Source: Candidatus Bathyarchaeota archaeon (GTDB lineage: Archaea; Thermoproteota; Bathyarchaeia; TCS64). Taken from it: a stretch of 13,754 nt of DNA. The stretch spans positions 1 through 13,754 of the forward strand of contig JAEHCT010000015.1 in the NCBI GenBank assembly GCA_020697635.1. Direction: 5' to 3'. Positions 1 to 5,448 of this stretch are shown piece by piece. The notes beneath the pieces are model-generated. The model saw only the letters and a program-made list of their open reading frames with translations. It ran no database searches and was not told the origin of the DNA. Numbering within the stretch: position 1 is the stretch's first letter; each line of letters begins with the position of its first letter. The translations under genes and the position numbers were made by a program.

Positions 1-872
1 TCACCCACAAGGAATGGGAGGGCATGGCCAAGCGAGCATACGACAAGATCGATGCGGGCGCCGACGGCGTCATAATCACCCACGGCACCGACACCATGGG
101 CTACAGCGCCGCGGCCCTCAGCTTCGCGTTGCAGGACCTGCCGGTCCCCGTGATATTCGTCGGTAGCCAACGCAGCAGCGACAGGCCCAGCAGCGACAAC
201 GCCACCAACCTCATGGGCGGCGTCTACACGGCGGCTCACGCCCCCTTCGCCGAGGTGGTCGTAGGGCTCCACGAGACCACATCTGACACCAGCATCGCGT
301 ACCTCAGGGGCACCAAGGTCAGGAAGTGCCACACCAGCAGCAGGTACGCTTTCCAGCCTGTTAACGACTGGCCCATCGCACGCTACATAGACGGCCGGGT
401 GGAGATGATCAACGACAGGTACCGGCCCCGGCAGCCAGGCGAGGCCAGGCTGCTGAACAGGTTCAGCGACAAGGTGAGCCTCGTCAAGTTCCACCCCGAC
501 TTCAACCCTACGATCCTCGATTGGCTCATCGACGACGGCGTCAGGGGCATCGTCATCGAGGCGACGGGACTCGGTCAGGTATGTAAGGACCTATGGCCAG
601 CCATCGACCGGGCTAGGAAGGAGGACGTCGTCGTAGGCATAACGAGCCAGTGCATCTGGGGGCGAGTCAACCTCAACGTCTACAGCCACGGCCGCGAGCT
701 GGTGGACAGGGGCGCCGTGCCGCTGGAGGACATGCACCCCGAGACGGCGTACGTGAAGCTCAAGTGGTGCCTCGGCCAGACCGACGACACGGAGGAGGCG
801 AAGAGGCTGCTCCTCACCGACCTCGTGGGCGAGTTCAACCCACGGACACCCTACCTGGAGGGGTCACGCTGA
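1..872 (+). CDS. gatD: Glu-tRNA(Gln) amidotransferase subunit D (5'-truncated by window edge)
   Basis: This is the asparaginase-like subunit of the archaeal GatDE amidotransferase. It releases ammonia from glutamine (or asparagine) and passes it to GatE, which converts mischarged Glu-tRNA(Gln) to Gln-tRNA(Gln) in the cytoplasm. The reading frame is open from base 3, and the ATG at 24 is internal because conserved asparaginase sequence precedes and follows it. The THGTDT motif at 78-95 carries the Thr-Asp pair of the type I asparaginase active site. It is followed by the FVGSQRSSDRPSSD segment with further active-site polar residues, and by a C-terminal SQCIWGRVNLNVYSHG segment typical of GatD. 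Roughly the first third (the N-terminal barrel and the first catalytic Thr motif) lies outside the window. The TGA stop overlaps the apparent gatE start, so the two subunits are made from one coupled transcript. The match to GatD rather than free asparaginase is strengthened by the adjacent gatE. Confidence 0.95.
   Translation, partial: THKEWEGMAKRAYDKIDAGADGVIITHGTDTMGYSAAALSFALQDLPVPVIFVGSQRSSDRPSSDNATNLMGGVYTAAHAPFAEVVVGLHETTSDTSIAYLRGTKVRKCHTSSRYAFQPVNDWPIARYIDGRVEMINDRYRPRQPGEARLLNRFSDKVSLVKFHPDFNPTILDWLIDDGVRGIVIEATGLGQVCKDLWPAIDRARKEDVVVGITSQCIWGRVNLNVYSHGRELVDRGAVPLEDMHPETAYVKLKWCLGQTDDTEEAKRLLLTDLVGEFNPRTPYLEGSR
857..863 (+). promoter_or_regulatory. Shine-Dalgarno site of gatE supporting a CTG start
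   Basis: GGAGGGG lies inside the last codons of gatD and ends five bases before CTG at 869. It fits the anti-Shine-Dalgarno sequence well and is the main evidence for where gatE translation begins, since no ordinary start codon follows it in the gatE frame. Confidence 0.6.
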
Positions 873-2764
873 GGGACTACGAGAAGCTGGGGCTCACCGT
901 CGGTATCGAGATCCACCAAGAGCTCGCCACGAAGCACAAGCTGTTCTGCTCGTGCCCGCCGCGGCTCAGCGACAGGGAGCCCGGCTACACCTTCACGCGT
1001 AAGCTCAGGCCCAGCCAGAGCGAGCTGGGCGAGGTTGACCCGGCAGCCCTCTTCGAGTTCCTCAAAGGCAAGACCATCATATACCAGGGGGACCACGACA
1101 CCAACTGCCTCGTCGAGATGGACGAGGAGCCGCCGGGCCAGCTTGACCCGGATGCCATAGACATATCCCTCACGTTTTCCCTCATGACCGACGGCGTGCC
1201 CGTGGACGAGGTCCAGGTGATGAGGAAGACAGTTGTGGACGGCAGCAACACCGGTGGGTTCCAGCGGACCAGCGTCGTCAGCCTTGGAGGGGCCATAAAA
1301 GTCGACGGAAAGACCTACCACCTGGAGCAGGTAGCGTTGGAGGAGGACGCGGCCAGGAAGATAGCCGAGGCGGGGGACACAATAACGTACCGCCTGGACC
1401 GGCTGGGCATCCCCCTCATAGAGATAACGACGGCCCCCGAGATGCATACACCCGAGGAGGCGTACAAGGTAGCGGCCCGGATAGGGGCAATCCTCAGGGC
1501 AACCGGTATGGTGCGCAGGGGGCTCGGAACCATCAGGCAGGACGTCAACGTGAGCATACGCGGGGGCGCCATCATCGAGATCAAGGGAGTCCAAGACCTG
1601 AACCTGCTGCCAACCATAGCCGAGTACGAGGCACAGCGGCAGGCTACGCTCCTCGAGATAGCAGAAGGGCTGAAGAAGAGAGGCGGCACGTCGGATGCCC
1701 TCAGGCAAGAAGCATCCGACGTGTCGGAGGTCTTCAAGGAAACCGGGTCCAAGATACTCGGCGCCGCCCTGAAGAGAGGCGGCAGGGTCATGGCCGTCAA
1801 GCTCCCCGGGTTCAGCGGCCTCACCGGGCGGGAGCTCTGCCCAGGCAGAAGGCTGGGCACAGAGATGAGCGACCACGCCAAGTTCGGGGGCGGAGTCAAG
1901 GGCATATTCCACACGGACGAGCTGCCAGGCTATAGCATCACGGCTGAGGAGGTGGACGCCCTCAGGGAGAGGATGGGGGCCGGGGAGGCCGACGCCGTGG
2001 TCATCGTCGCCGACGAGGAGAGAAAATGCGTCGCCGCCCTGGGGGCAGTGGTGGACCGCGCCGAGCAGGCGCTACTCGGTGTGCCCGCGGAGACGCGTTC
2101 CGCAAACCCCGACGGGACGACGAGGTACACGAGGCCTAGACCCGGGGCCGCCCGCATGTACCCAGAGACCGACATCAAGCCCGTGAAGGTGACCCCCGAG
2201 AAGCTGGAGGAACTGAGGGCGGTGCTCCCCGAGATGCCTGAGGTCAAGCTCAGACGGTTCATGAAGGATTACTCCCTCAACGAGAAGCTGGCGACCCAGG
2301 TAGTAGACTCCGATTACATGGGGCTGTTCGAGGAGCTTGCCCGGGAGGGGCACTCGACGACGCTGCTGGCGGTGACCCTGACGGAGGATCTCACGAGGCT
2401 CCGGCGTGACGGTGTGTCCGTCGAGGGGCTCACCGACGAGGCTCTACGGGACGCGTTCACGCTGGTGAAGGAGGGCGCCGCGACGAAGGAGTCTCTGCCC
2501 GACGTGCTGACCTGGCTCGCGGAGAACCGGGGCAAGAAGGCGAGGGCCGCCTTGTCCGTGCTGGGCTTCGACATGATGACCATCGAGGAGCTCACTGTGT
2601 TGATTAACAGCGTCGTAGGGGAGAAGTCTGATCTGGTGGCCGAGCGCGGCATGAGAGCCATGGGCCCTCTGATGGGCGTCATCATGGGTCAGGTGCGTGG
2701 GAGGGCCAAGCCCCAGGACGTCCAGAGGCTTCTACGGTCCGCCGTTGAGGGCAAGAAGGGCTGA
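869..2764 (+). CDS. gatE: Glu-tRNA(Gln) amidotransferase subunit E
   Basis: GatE is the tRNA-binding kinase/transamidase subunit of GatDE. It phosphorylates the gamma-carboxyl of Glu on tRNA(Gln) with ATP and replaces it with ammonia from GatD. The GatB/GatE cradle opens with DYEKLGLTVGIEIHQEL and HKLFCSC (residues 4-27) and includes the ALEEDAARK motif. A GAD-type insert (about residues 295-410, with PGFSGLTG and LGTEMSDHAK) distinguishes GatE from bacterial GatB. A helical YqeY-like tail ends the protein. The protein is about 631 residues from 869, the usual GatE size. No ATG, GTG or TTG lies in frame near the expected N-terminus. CTG at 869 overlaps the gatD stop as CTGA, is preceded by GGAGGGG at 857-863, and gives an N-terminus where relatives begin. 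The nearest in-frame GTG, near 762, would add an unlikely extension reading gatD out of frame. The gene call is firm; the CTG start is inferred. Confidence 0.95.
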   Translation: MRDYEKLGLTVGIEIHQELATKHKLFCSCPPRLSDREPGYTFTRKLRPSQSELGEVDPAALFEFLKGKTIIYQGDHDTNCLVEMDEEPPGQLDPDAIDISLTFSLMTDGVPVDEVQVMRKTVVDGSNTGGFQRTSVVSLGGAIKVDGKTYHLEQVALEEDAARKIAEAGDTITYRLDRLGIPLIEITTAPEMHTPEEAYKVAARIGAILRATGMVRRGLGTIRQDVNVSIRGGAIIEIKGVQDLNLLPTIAEYEAQRQATLLEIAEGLKKRGGTSDALRQEASDVSEVFKETGSKILGAALKRGGRVMAVKLPGFSGLTGRELCPGRRLGTEMSDHAKFGGGVKGIFHTDELPGYSITAEEVDALRERMGAGEADAVVIVADEERKCVAALGAVVDRAEQALLGVPAETRSANPDGTTRYTRPRPGAARMYPETDIKPVKVTPEKLEELRAVLPEMPEVKLRRFMKDYSLNEKLATQVVDSDYMGLFEELAREGHSTTLLAVTLTEDLTRLRRDGVSVEGLTDEALRDAFTLVKEGAATKESLPDVLTWLAENRGKKARAALSVLGFDMMTIEELTVLINSVVGEKSDLVAERGMRAMGPLMGVIMGQVRGRAKPQDVQRLLRSAVEGKKG

Positions 2765-2778
2765 CACCCCCCTCATAA

Positions 2779-2788
2779 GTATTATAAA
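2779..2788 (+). promoter_or_regulatory. Archaeal TATA box for the winged-helix pair
   Basis: The AT-rich stretch TATTATAAAC in otherwise GC-rich DNA lies in the 66-base gap after gatE. A start of transcription about 26 bases downstream would fall near 2810, leaving a leader of about 20 bases before ATG 2831. An overlapping short inverted repeat (ATAAG at 2775-2779, CTTAT at 2793-2797) may be an operator but is weak. Confidence 0.5.
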
Positions 2789-2830
2789 CGGTCTTATAGG
2801 TTATTATGGTGTCAGGATGCACGTGGTTTT

Positions 2831-3274
2831 ATGCCAGAGCCCTCCTTCCGTCTAAAGGTACGCATCGGCGACATGGAGGTGGAGCTAGGCGGGGAGAGGG
2901 AGGAGGTCCTCAAGACCCTAGACGATCTGGACCTCATCATCGACAAGGTCTCCAAGGCCTTCAACGCCGATCTGGCTACGGTGAAGCGCCCCCAGAAAAA
3001 GGGTATAGAGGAGAGTCAGGTCAAGGAGTTTCCCACCATAAACCGGACGAGCCAGTGCAGCGAGGCTGTGGAGAGCCTGCTCGCGACCGAGTGGGGCAAG
3101 ACGCCGAGGGCCCTCGGCGAGCTCAGGGAGGCGATGGAGGCCAACGCCATATTCTTTCCCAAGACAACCCTCAGCGGCGTCCTCGTGTGGATGGTGAAGA
3201 AGGGAACCCTCCGCAGGTGGAAGGACAAGAAGCGGGGTTACCAGTACGTTCTTAACAGACAGGAGGGAGAGTGA
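2831..3274 (+). CDS. Winged-helix protein with N-terminal beta-beta-alpha domain (paralogue 1)
   Basis: The function is not recognised. The 147-residue protein has a short N-terminal module (residues 6-45: two strands, RLKVRIG and MEVELGG, then the amphipathic helix REEVLKTLDDLDLIIDKV). A charged linker follows, then a predicted winged helix (about residues 75-145). In that part, TPRALGELREAMEANA and the helix containing LSGVLVWMVKKG look like a helix-turn-helix, and RRWKDKKRGYQYVL looks like the basic wing strand. A DNA-binding role is inferred from this. The next gene has the same layout and a similar N-terminal module (RLKVRI against RLRVTI; EEVL in both). ATG 2831 is chosen because conserved-looking sequence begins at once and a TATA box is suitably placed; no clear ribosome site precedes it. 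The stop overlaps the next start as GTGA, so the pair is a coupled operon. Confidence 0.8.
   Translation: MPEPSFRLKVRIGDMEVELGGEREEVLKTLDDLDLIIDKVSKAFNADLATVKRPQKKGIEESQVKEFPTINRTSQCSEAVESLLATEWGKTPRALGELREAMEANAIFFPKTTLSGVLVWMVKKGTLRRWKDKKRGYQYVLNRQEGE
3261..3266 (+). promoter_or_regulatory. Strong Shine-Dalgarno site fixing a GTG start
   Basis: AGGAGG, a full match to the archaeal Shine-Dalgarno core, lies four bases before GTG 3271 and inside the end of the preceding gene. It supports the GTG start and translational coupling of the two paralogues. Confidence 0.7.
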
Positions 3275-3744
3275 CGCCGCGGCTCAGGGTGACCATCAAG
3301 ACCAGCTACGGGGCCGTGGAGGTGAGCGGCGAGTCCCCGGAGGAGGTGCTGGAGGGCCTCGGCTGGCTCACACATGAACTCATCTCTCAGATCTACGAGA
3401 GAGCCTCCGAGGCCACCGCCTTCGAGACCGAAGACAACCTGAAGGGCATCATAAGGGTCGACCGTGAAGGTCCGACCATCGTCTCCCACGAGGAGCTGTC
3501 CCACTACGAGGCCATAGGACTCATCCTCTACGCGATGAAGAATTACGAGGCCACAAGTAAACAGATCAGGGAGCGGCTCGTGTCCAGCGGTAAGAAGGTG
3601 ACAGTCGCCGCGAGGCTCCACGAGATGAGGAACCGTGGCCACGTCTTCAAGCCCGAAAAAAAGGGAAGCAACTACAAGCTCACATCTAGAGGCGTGAAGT
3701 GGATCGAGGACGACGTATTGGCGCGGCTCAGCAGCCTTGAATAG
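3271..3744 (+). CDS. Winged-helix protein with N-terminal beta-beta-alpha domain (paralogue 2)
   Basis: No specific function is recognised in this 157-residue protein. Residues 4-42 repeat the N-terminal module of the preceding gene: RLRVTIK, then GAVEVSG, then SPEEVLEGLGWLTHELI. Residues 78-145 read as a clear winged helix. HYEAIGLILYAMKNY is helix 1, TSKQIRERLVSSG helix 2, TVAARLHEMRNRGHVF the recognition helix, and KPEKKGSNYKLTSRG the basic wing, followed by a C-terminal helix. This suggests a DNA-binding protein, with the N-terminal module perhaps for dimer formation or a ligand (inference). The GTG start overlaps the upstream TGA by four bases and has a strong ribosome site. The gene ends immediately beside the stop of a convergent regulator at 3745, with no base between the two stop codons. 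Confidence 0.82.
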   Translation: MTPRLRVTIKTSYGAVEVSGESPEEVLEGLGWLTHELISQIYERASEATAFETEDNLKGIIRVDREGPTIVSHEELSHYEAIGLILYAMKNYEATSKQIRERLVSSGKKVTVAARLHEMRNRGHVFKPEKKGSNYKLTSRGVKWIEDDVLARLSSLE

Positions 3745-4062
3745 CTACTTGGTTCTCTTCTCGTAGTCCCGGTAAAGCTCCGCAGTCACCGCGAGGAGGG
3801 AGAGCAGAATCTTCCTGCTGTCGCACATGTAGGTGCGCTCCCTGAACTTGTTACGCTGTATTAGCCCTTTTTCCAGCAGCTTCGCCACCGCCCTCTCCGT
3901 AGCCTTGGGGGTCAGATCCAGTTCACCGGAGAGCTCCTTGACGGTCATCGTCTTACCGGTCTCGAGAAGGTGATAGAATATCATCAACTGGCTCGGGGCC
4001 CGCTGCAGGTTTAACAGGCTGTCGGTGAGCTCCTTCAACTGCCCCAGTTGTTCCTCGGACAT
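3745..4062 (-). CDS. MarR/TrmB-like winged-helix regulator
   Basis: This is a 105-residue predicted transcription regulator. An N-terminal amphipathic helix (QLGQLKELTDSLLNL) and helix 1 (SQLMIFYHLLETG) precede a helix-turn-helix (MTVKELSGELDLTPKATERAVAKLLEKGLIQ, about residues 39-69). A short basic wing (NKFRERTYMCD) and a hydrophobic C-terminal helix (RKILLSLLAVTAELYRDYEK), probably for dimer contact, complete the fold. The regulated genes are unknown. The frame is open upstream to 4122, but ATG 4062 is preferred because the extension is low in complexity, would start upstream of the best TATA match, and lies in AT-rich spacer DNA. AGGTG lies ten bases before it. The gene converges with the upstream winged-helix pair and shares its orientation with the four-gene operon behind it. 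Confidence 0.85.
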   Translation of the reverse strand: MSEEQLGQLKELTDSLLNLQRAPSQLMIFYHLLETGKTMTVKELSGELDLTPKATERAVAKLLEKGLIQRNKFRERTYMCDSRKILLSLLAVTAELYRDYEKRTK

Positions 4063-4093
4063 GTCTCGTTCACACCTATTTTTTCCTTGCCAC

Positions 4094-4102
4094 ACTTTAA
4101 GG
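4094..4102 (-). promoter_or_regulatory. Possible TATA box for the 105-residue regulator
   Basis: On the minus strand the sequence CCTTAAAGT lies about 36 bases before ATG 4062. A transcript start 26 bases downstream would leave a leader of about 10 bases containing part of the AGGTG ribosome site. A second AT-rich candidate (CATAAAAAG, about 4128-4138) lies further upstream, so the choice is uncertain. Confidence 0.35.
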
Positions 4103-4150
4103 GAATTGGTTGAAACTTGCATTAACCACTTTTTATGTCTTCACCACACG

Positions 4151-4170
4151 AAAAGACCGGAGAGACCGGT
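4151..4170 (-). terminator. Possible stem-loop and T-run after the winged-helix operon
   Basis: Read on the minus strand, ACCGG-TCTCT-CCGGT (4156-4170) can form a five-pair stem and is followed by CTTTTC. It lies about 40 bases beyond the end of the four-gene operon and before the promoter of the next gene, where a terminator would be expected. The stem is short and archaeal termination depends mainly on T-runs, so this is tentative. Confidence 0.3.
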
Positions 4171-4210
4171 GAAAGTGGACGGAAAAGCCGTTTATTCCCT
4201 TAAAACCAGT

Positions 4211-4225
4211 GTTCAAGCCTTGAAC
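4211..4225. repeat. Inverted repeat across the stop codon of mini winged-helix gene D
   Basis: GTTCAAG-C-CTTGAAC is a perfect inverted repeat with seven-base arms around one base. It covers the last codons and stop of the 80-residue gene. It could be a hairpin at the transcript end or a protein site; chance is possible. Confidence 0.6.
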
Positions 4226-4455
4226 AGCTTCATAAGCACATCATATGATGTGGTGAGGGCCACGTAGCCCTCGACCGTGTTCTCCACCAGCTCTTTCTGT
4301 TTGAGCTCCGCGAGCCTCGCCCTGACGCTGCTGCTGTTCGCCCCCAGCGCCCTCGCTATGTCGATGGGCTTCATGGGCCTGTCCTTGAAGGTGAGGTGTA
4401 CCAGTATCTTGAAGGCCGAGGTCTCGGGGTCGAGCTCCTTAAGTGCCGCCTCCAT
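4213..4455 (-). CDS. Mini winged-helix protein D (fourth gene of operon)
   Basis: This 80-residue protein is almost entirely one winged-helix domain. Helix 1 is TSAFKILVHLTFK, the helix-turn-helix is MKPIDIARALGANSSSVRARLAELKQKELV (about residues 28-57), the wing is ENTVEGYVALT, and the C-terminal helix is SYDVLMKLFKA. It resembles protein B of the same operon most closely: DPETSAFKILVHLTFK against SPSTVQFKVLTYLAFK, and PIDI against PVDI. A DNA-binding role is inferred; the target is unknown. The ATG lies two bases after the stop of gene C, and GAGGTG of its ribosome site overlaps that stop, so translation is coupled. Two palindromes lie in its last 14 codons. Confidence 0.82.
   Translation of the reverse strand: MEAALKELDPETSAFKILVHLTFKDRPMKPIDIARALGANSSSVRARLAELKQKELVENTVEGYVALTTSYDVLMKLFKA
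4237..4252. repeat. Perfect 16-bp palindrome inside gene D
   Basis: CACATCATATGATGTG reads identically on both strands. It encodes part of the TTSYDVL segment near the C-terminus of the 80-residue gene. Such a long perfect palindrome is expected about 0.2 times by chance in a window of this size, so it is mildly notable as a possible dimer binding site. Confidence 0.7.
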
Positions 4456-4457
4456 AT

Positions 4458-4712
4458 CTACACCTCGAAGAATTGTACCAGGAGCTCCTTGAGTATGGGC
4501 CCCAGCTTGTACTTGTACACTCCCCGGCTCACCCTCTCGACGAGCTCCTTGTTGTTGAGGTTGAATAGCGCTATGTTCACGGCGTTGACGGTGAGCCCCA
4601 GCTTCTCGGCTATCTCCCGCGAGGACATTGGTTCATCGTTCTCGACGAGACAGAGAAAGACCTCTCTTTGGCTGTCCGCCCTCCTAAGTCCCTCAAGCTC
4701 CTCGGAACCCAT
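4458..4712 (-). CDS. Mini winged-helix protein C (third gene of operon)
   Basis: This is an 84-residue single-domain winged-helix protein of unrecognised function. Helix 1 is SQREVFLCLVENDEP. The helix-turn-helix, MSSREIAEKLGLTVNAVNIALFNLNNKELV (residues 29-58), has the conserved turn glycine in KLGL. The wing is ERVSRGVYKYK and a hydrophobic C-terminal helix is GPILKELLVQFFEV. It has the same length and order of elements as its three operon neighbours. ATG 4712 follows the stop of gene B by 18 bases and has GGAG about nine bases ahead. GATA- or FaeA-like regulators are alternative labels, but I cannot choose between winged-helix families by eye. Confidence 0.82.
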   Translation of the reverse strand: MGSEELEGLRRADSQREVFLCLVENDEPMSSREIAEKLGLTVNAVNIALFNLNNKELVERVSRGVYKYKLGPILKELLVQFFEV

Positions 4713-4730
4713 TCGCCGGATCTCCGAATT

Positions 4731-4991
4731 CTACTCGCTGACTGAGTATAAATGTGAGACTATGTCCGTGAAAGGAACCAATGATCTGTAGCTCCCGTCA
4801 TCGAGCTGCTTGACGTACCCCTTATCCAGAAGCGTCCGCAGGGCAGGCCTGACGCTTCCGGGAGATATCCCCGTCTCCTCTGAGATGTCCACAGGGCTGG
4901 ATGGCCCCTTGAAGGCTAGGTAAGTCAGGACCTTGAACTGCACCGTCGAAGGGGAGACGTCTTTCAGAACCCGATCAAGCAGATCGGTCAC
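4731..4991 (-). CDS. Mini winged-helix protein B (second gene of operon)
   Basis: This is an 86-residue predicted DNA-binding protein. An N-terminal helix (LLDRVLKDV) and helix 1 (TVQFKVLTYLAFKG) precede the helix-turn-helix SPVDISEETGISPGSVRPALRTLLDKGYV (about residues 32-60). The wing (KQLDDGSYRSL) and C-terminal helix (FTDIVSHLYSV) follow. It is the closest relative of protein D within the operon. The start is GTG 4991, which overlaps the TGA stop of gene A as GTGA. A GAGGAGG ribosome site lies ten bases upstream inside gene A. The target genes are unknown. Confidence 0.83.
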   Translation of the reverse strand: MTDLLDRVLKDVSPSTVQFKVLTYLAFKGPSSPVDISEETGISPGSVRPALRTLLDKGYVKQLDDGSYRSLVPFTDIVSHLYSVSE

Positions 4992-5251
4992 CTGTTAGCC
5001 GCCTCCTCAAGAGCCTCCACTCTTTCGATGAGATCGAGGAGAATTCCAGATATGCTCGGCGCGTAGGTTCCACGGCTCGGGCGATCGAGGAATCCCTCCT
5101 CAGCGAGCTTGGCGAAAGCAGCCTTAACTGAGTTATAGTTGGCGTCCAGCCTCTCAGCCATTTCGCTCGGCCCAAGCGTCGGGTTCCTCAGGAACTCCTT
5201 GAAAACCGTGTCTTTTAGGCTTTGTTTCGAAGACATTTTACTGTTTGACAT
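4988..5251 (-). CDS. Mini winged-helix protein A (first gene of operon)
   Basis: This 87-residue winged-helix protein has a polar Ser/Lys-rich N-terminus and helix 1 (LKDTVFKEFLRN). The helix-turn-helix is LGPSEMAERLDANYNSVKAAFAKLAEEGFL (residues 26-55), the wing is DRPSRGTYAPS, and an acidic C-terminal amphipathic helix (ILLDLIERVEALEEAANR) could pair as a coiled coil. It leads the four-gene operon. ATG 5251 is preferred to the in-frame ATG 5236 because a TATA-like AAAGTTAATAAG centred near 5275 would start a leaderless transcript at about 5250. It is transcribed away from nurA-herA out of a shared 197-base control region, so it may regulate itself and the nuclease-helicase genes (inference). 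Confidence 0.82.
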   Translation of the reverse strand: MSNSKMSSKQSLKDTVFKEFLRNPTLGPSEMAERLDANYNSVKAAFAKLAEEGFLDRPSRGTYAPSISGILLDLIERVEALEEAANR

Positions 5252-5267
5252 CTTTGTTCAGTGTTCT

Positions 5268-5279
5268 TATTAACTTTAC
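5268..5279 (-). promoter_or_regulatory. TATA box for the four-gene winged-helix operon
   Basis: On the minus strand the sequence TAAAGTTAATAA is centred about 25 bases upstream of ATG 5251, which fits a leaderless archaeal transcript. Confidence 0.5.
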
Positions 5280-5322
5280 TTTTGGGGCTTGGTCGGATTC
5301 GCATTCATTTCAATCAATACGC

Positions 5323-5378
5323 GAGCGTATAAATTTCTCCATATATAAATAAAACGGCATTTATCGGAAATTACGCTC
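5323..5378. repeat. Nested inverted repeat in the divergent control region
   Basis: GAGCGTA at 5323-5329 is matched by TACGCTC at 5372-5378. Inside it ATTTC (5333-5337) matches GAAAT (5367-5371) after a three-base bulge, and ATAAAT (5345-5350) matches ATTTAT (5359-5364) around an eight-base loop. That gives 18 potential pairs in 56 bases of AT-rich DNA, midway between the winged-helix operon and nurA. It may be an operator for dimeric winged-helix proteins or a structured element. Because AT-rich DNA pairs easily, only the outer seven-base arms are persuasive by themselves. Confidence 0.5.
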
Positions 5379-5390
5379 ACGGTGATCACA

Positions 5391-5402
5391 AGCTTAATAT
5401 AT
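5391..5402 (+). promoter_or_regulatory. TATA box for nurA-herA
   Basis: AGCTTAATATAT lies just after the palindrome GTGATCAC (5382-5389). Transcription starting about 26 bases on would begin near 5424, leaving a 25-base leader that contains AAGGA before ATG 5449. Other TATA-like strings (5327-5335, 5340-5351) lie upstream. Confidence 0.45.
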
Positions 5403-5448
5403 CGAGGAAAAAAAGTGTTGTACACAGACGGTTTTCAAGGAACGTGTG

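Noticed and set aside
650..868. Possible N-terminal extension of gatE from ATG 650
   Set aside because: It would be translated from the gatD coding sequence in a shifted frame. The residues are Arg/Gly/Pro-rich and have no counterpart in GatE.
851..1912. Long open frame on the minus strand opposite gatE
   Set aside because: It is an antisense shadow of a GC-rich gene. Its translation is low in complexity with no domain, and gatE is clearly real.
4025..4267. 80-codon open frame on + between the winged-helix genes
   Set aside because: It spans the promoter region and antisense ends of two supported genes, and its translation shows no recognisable feature.
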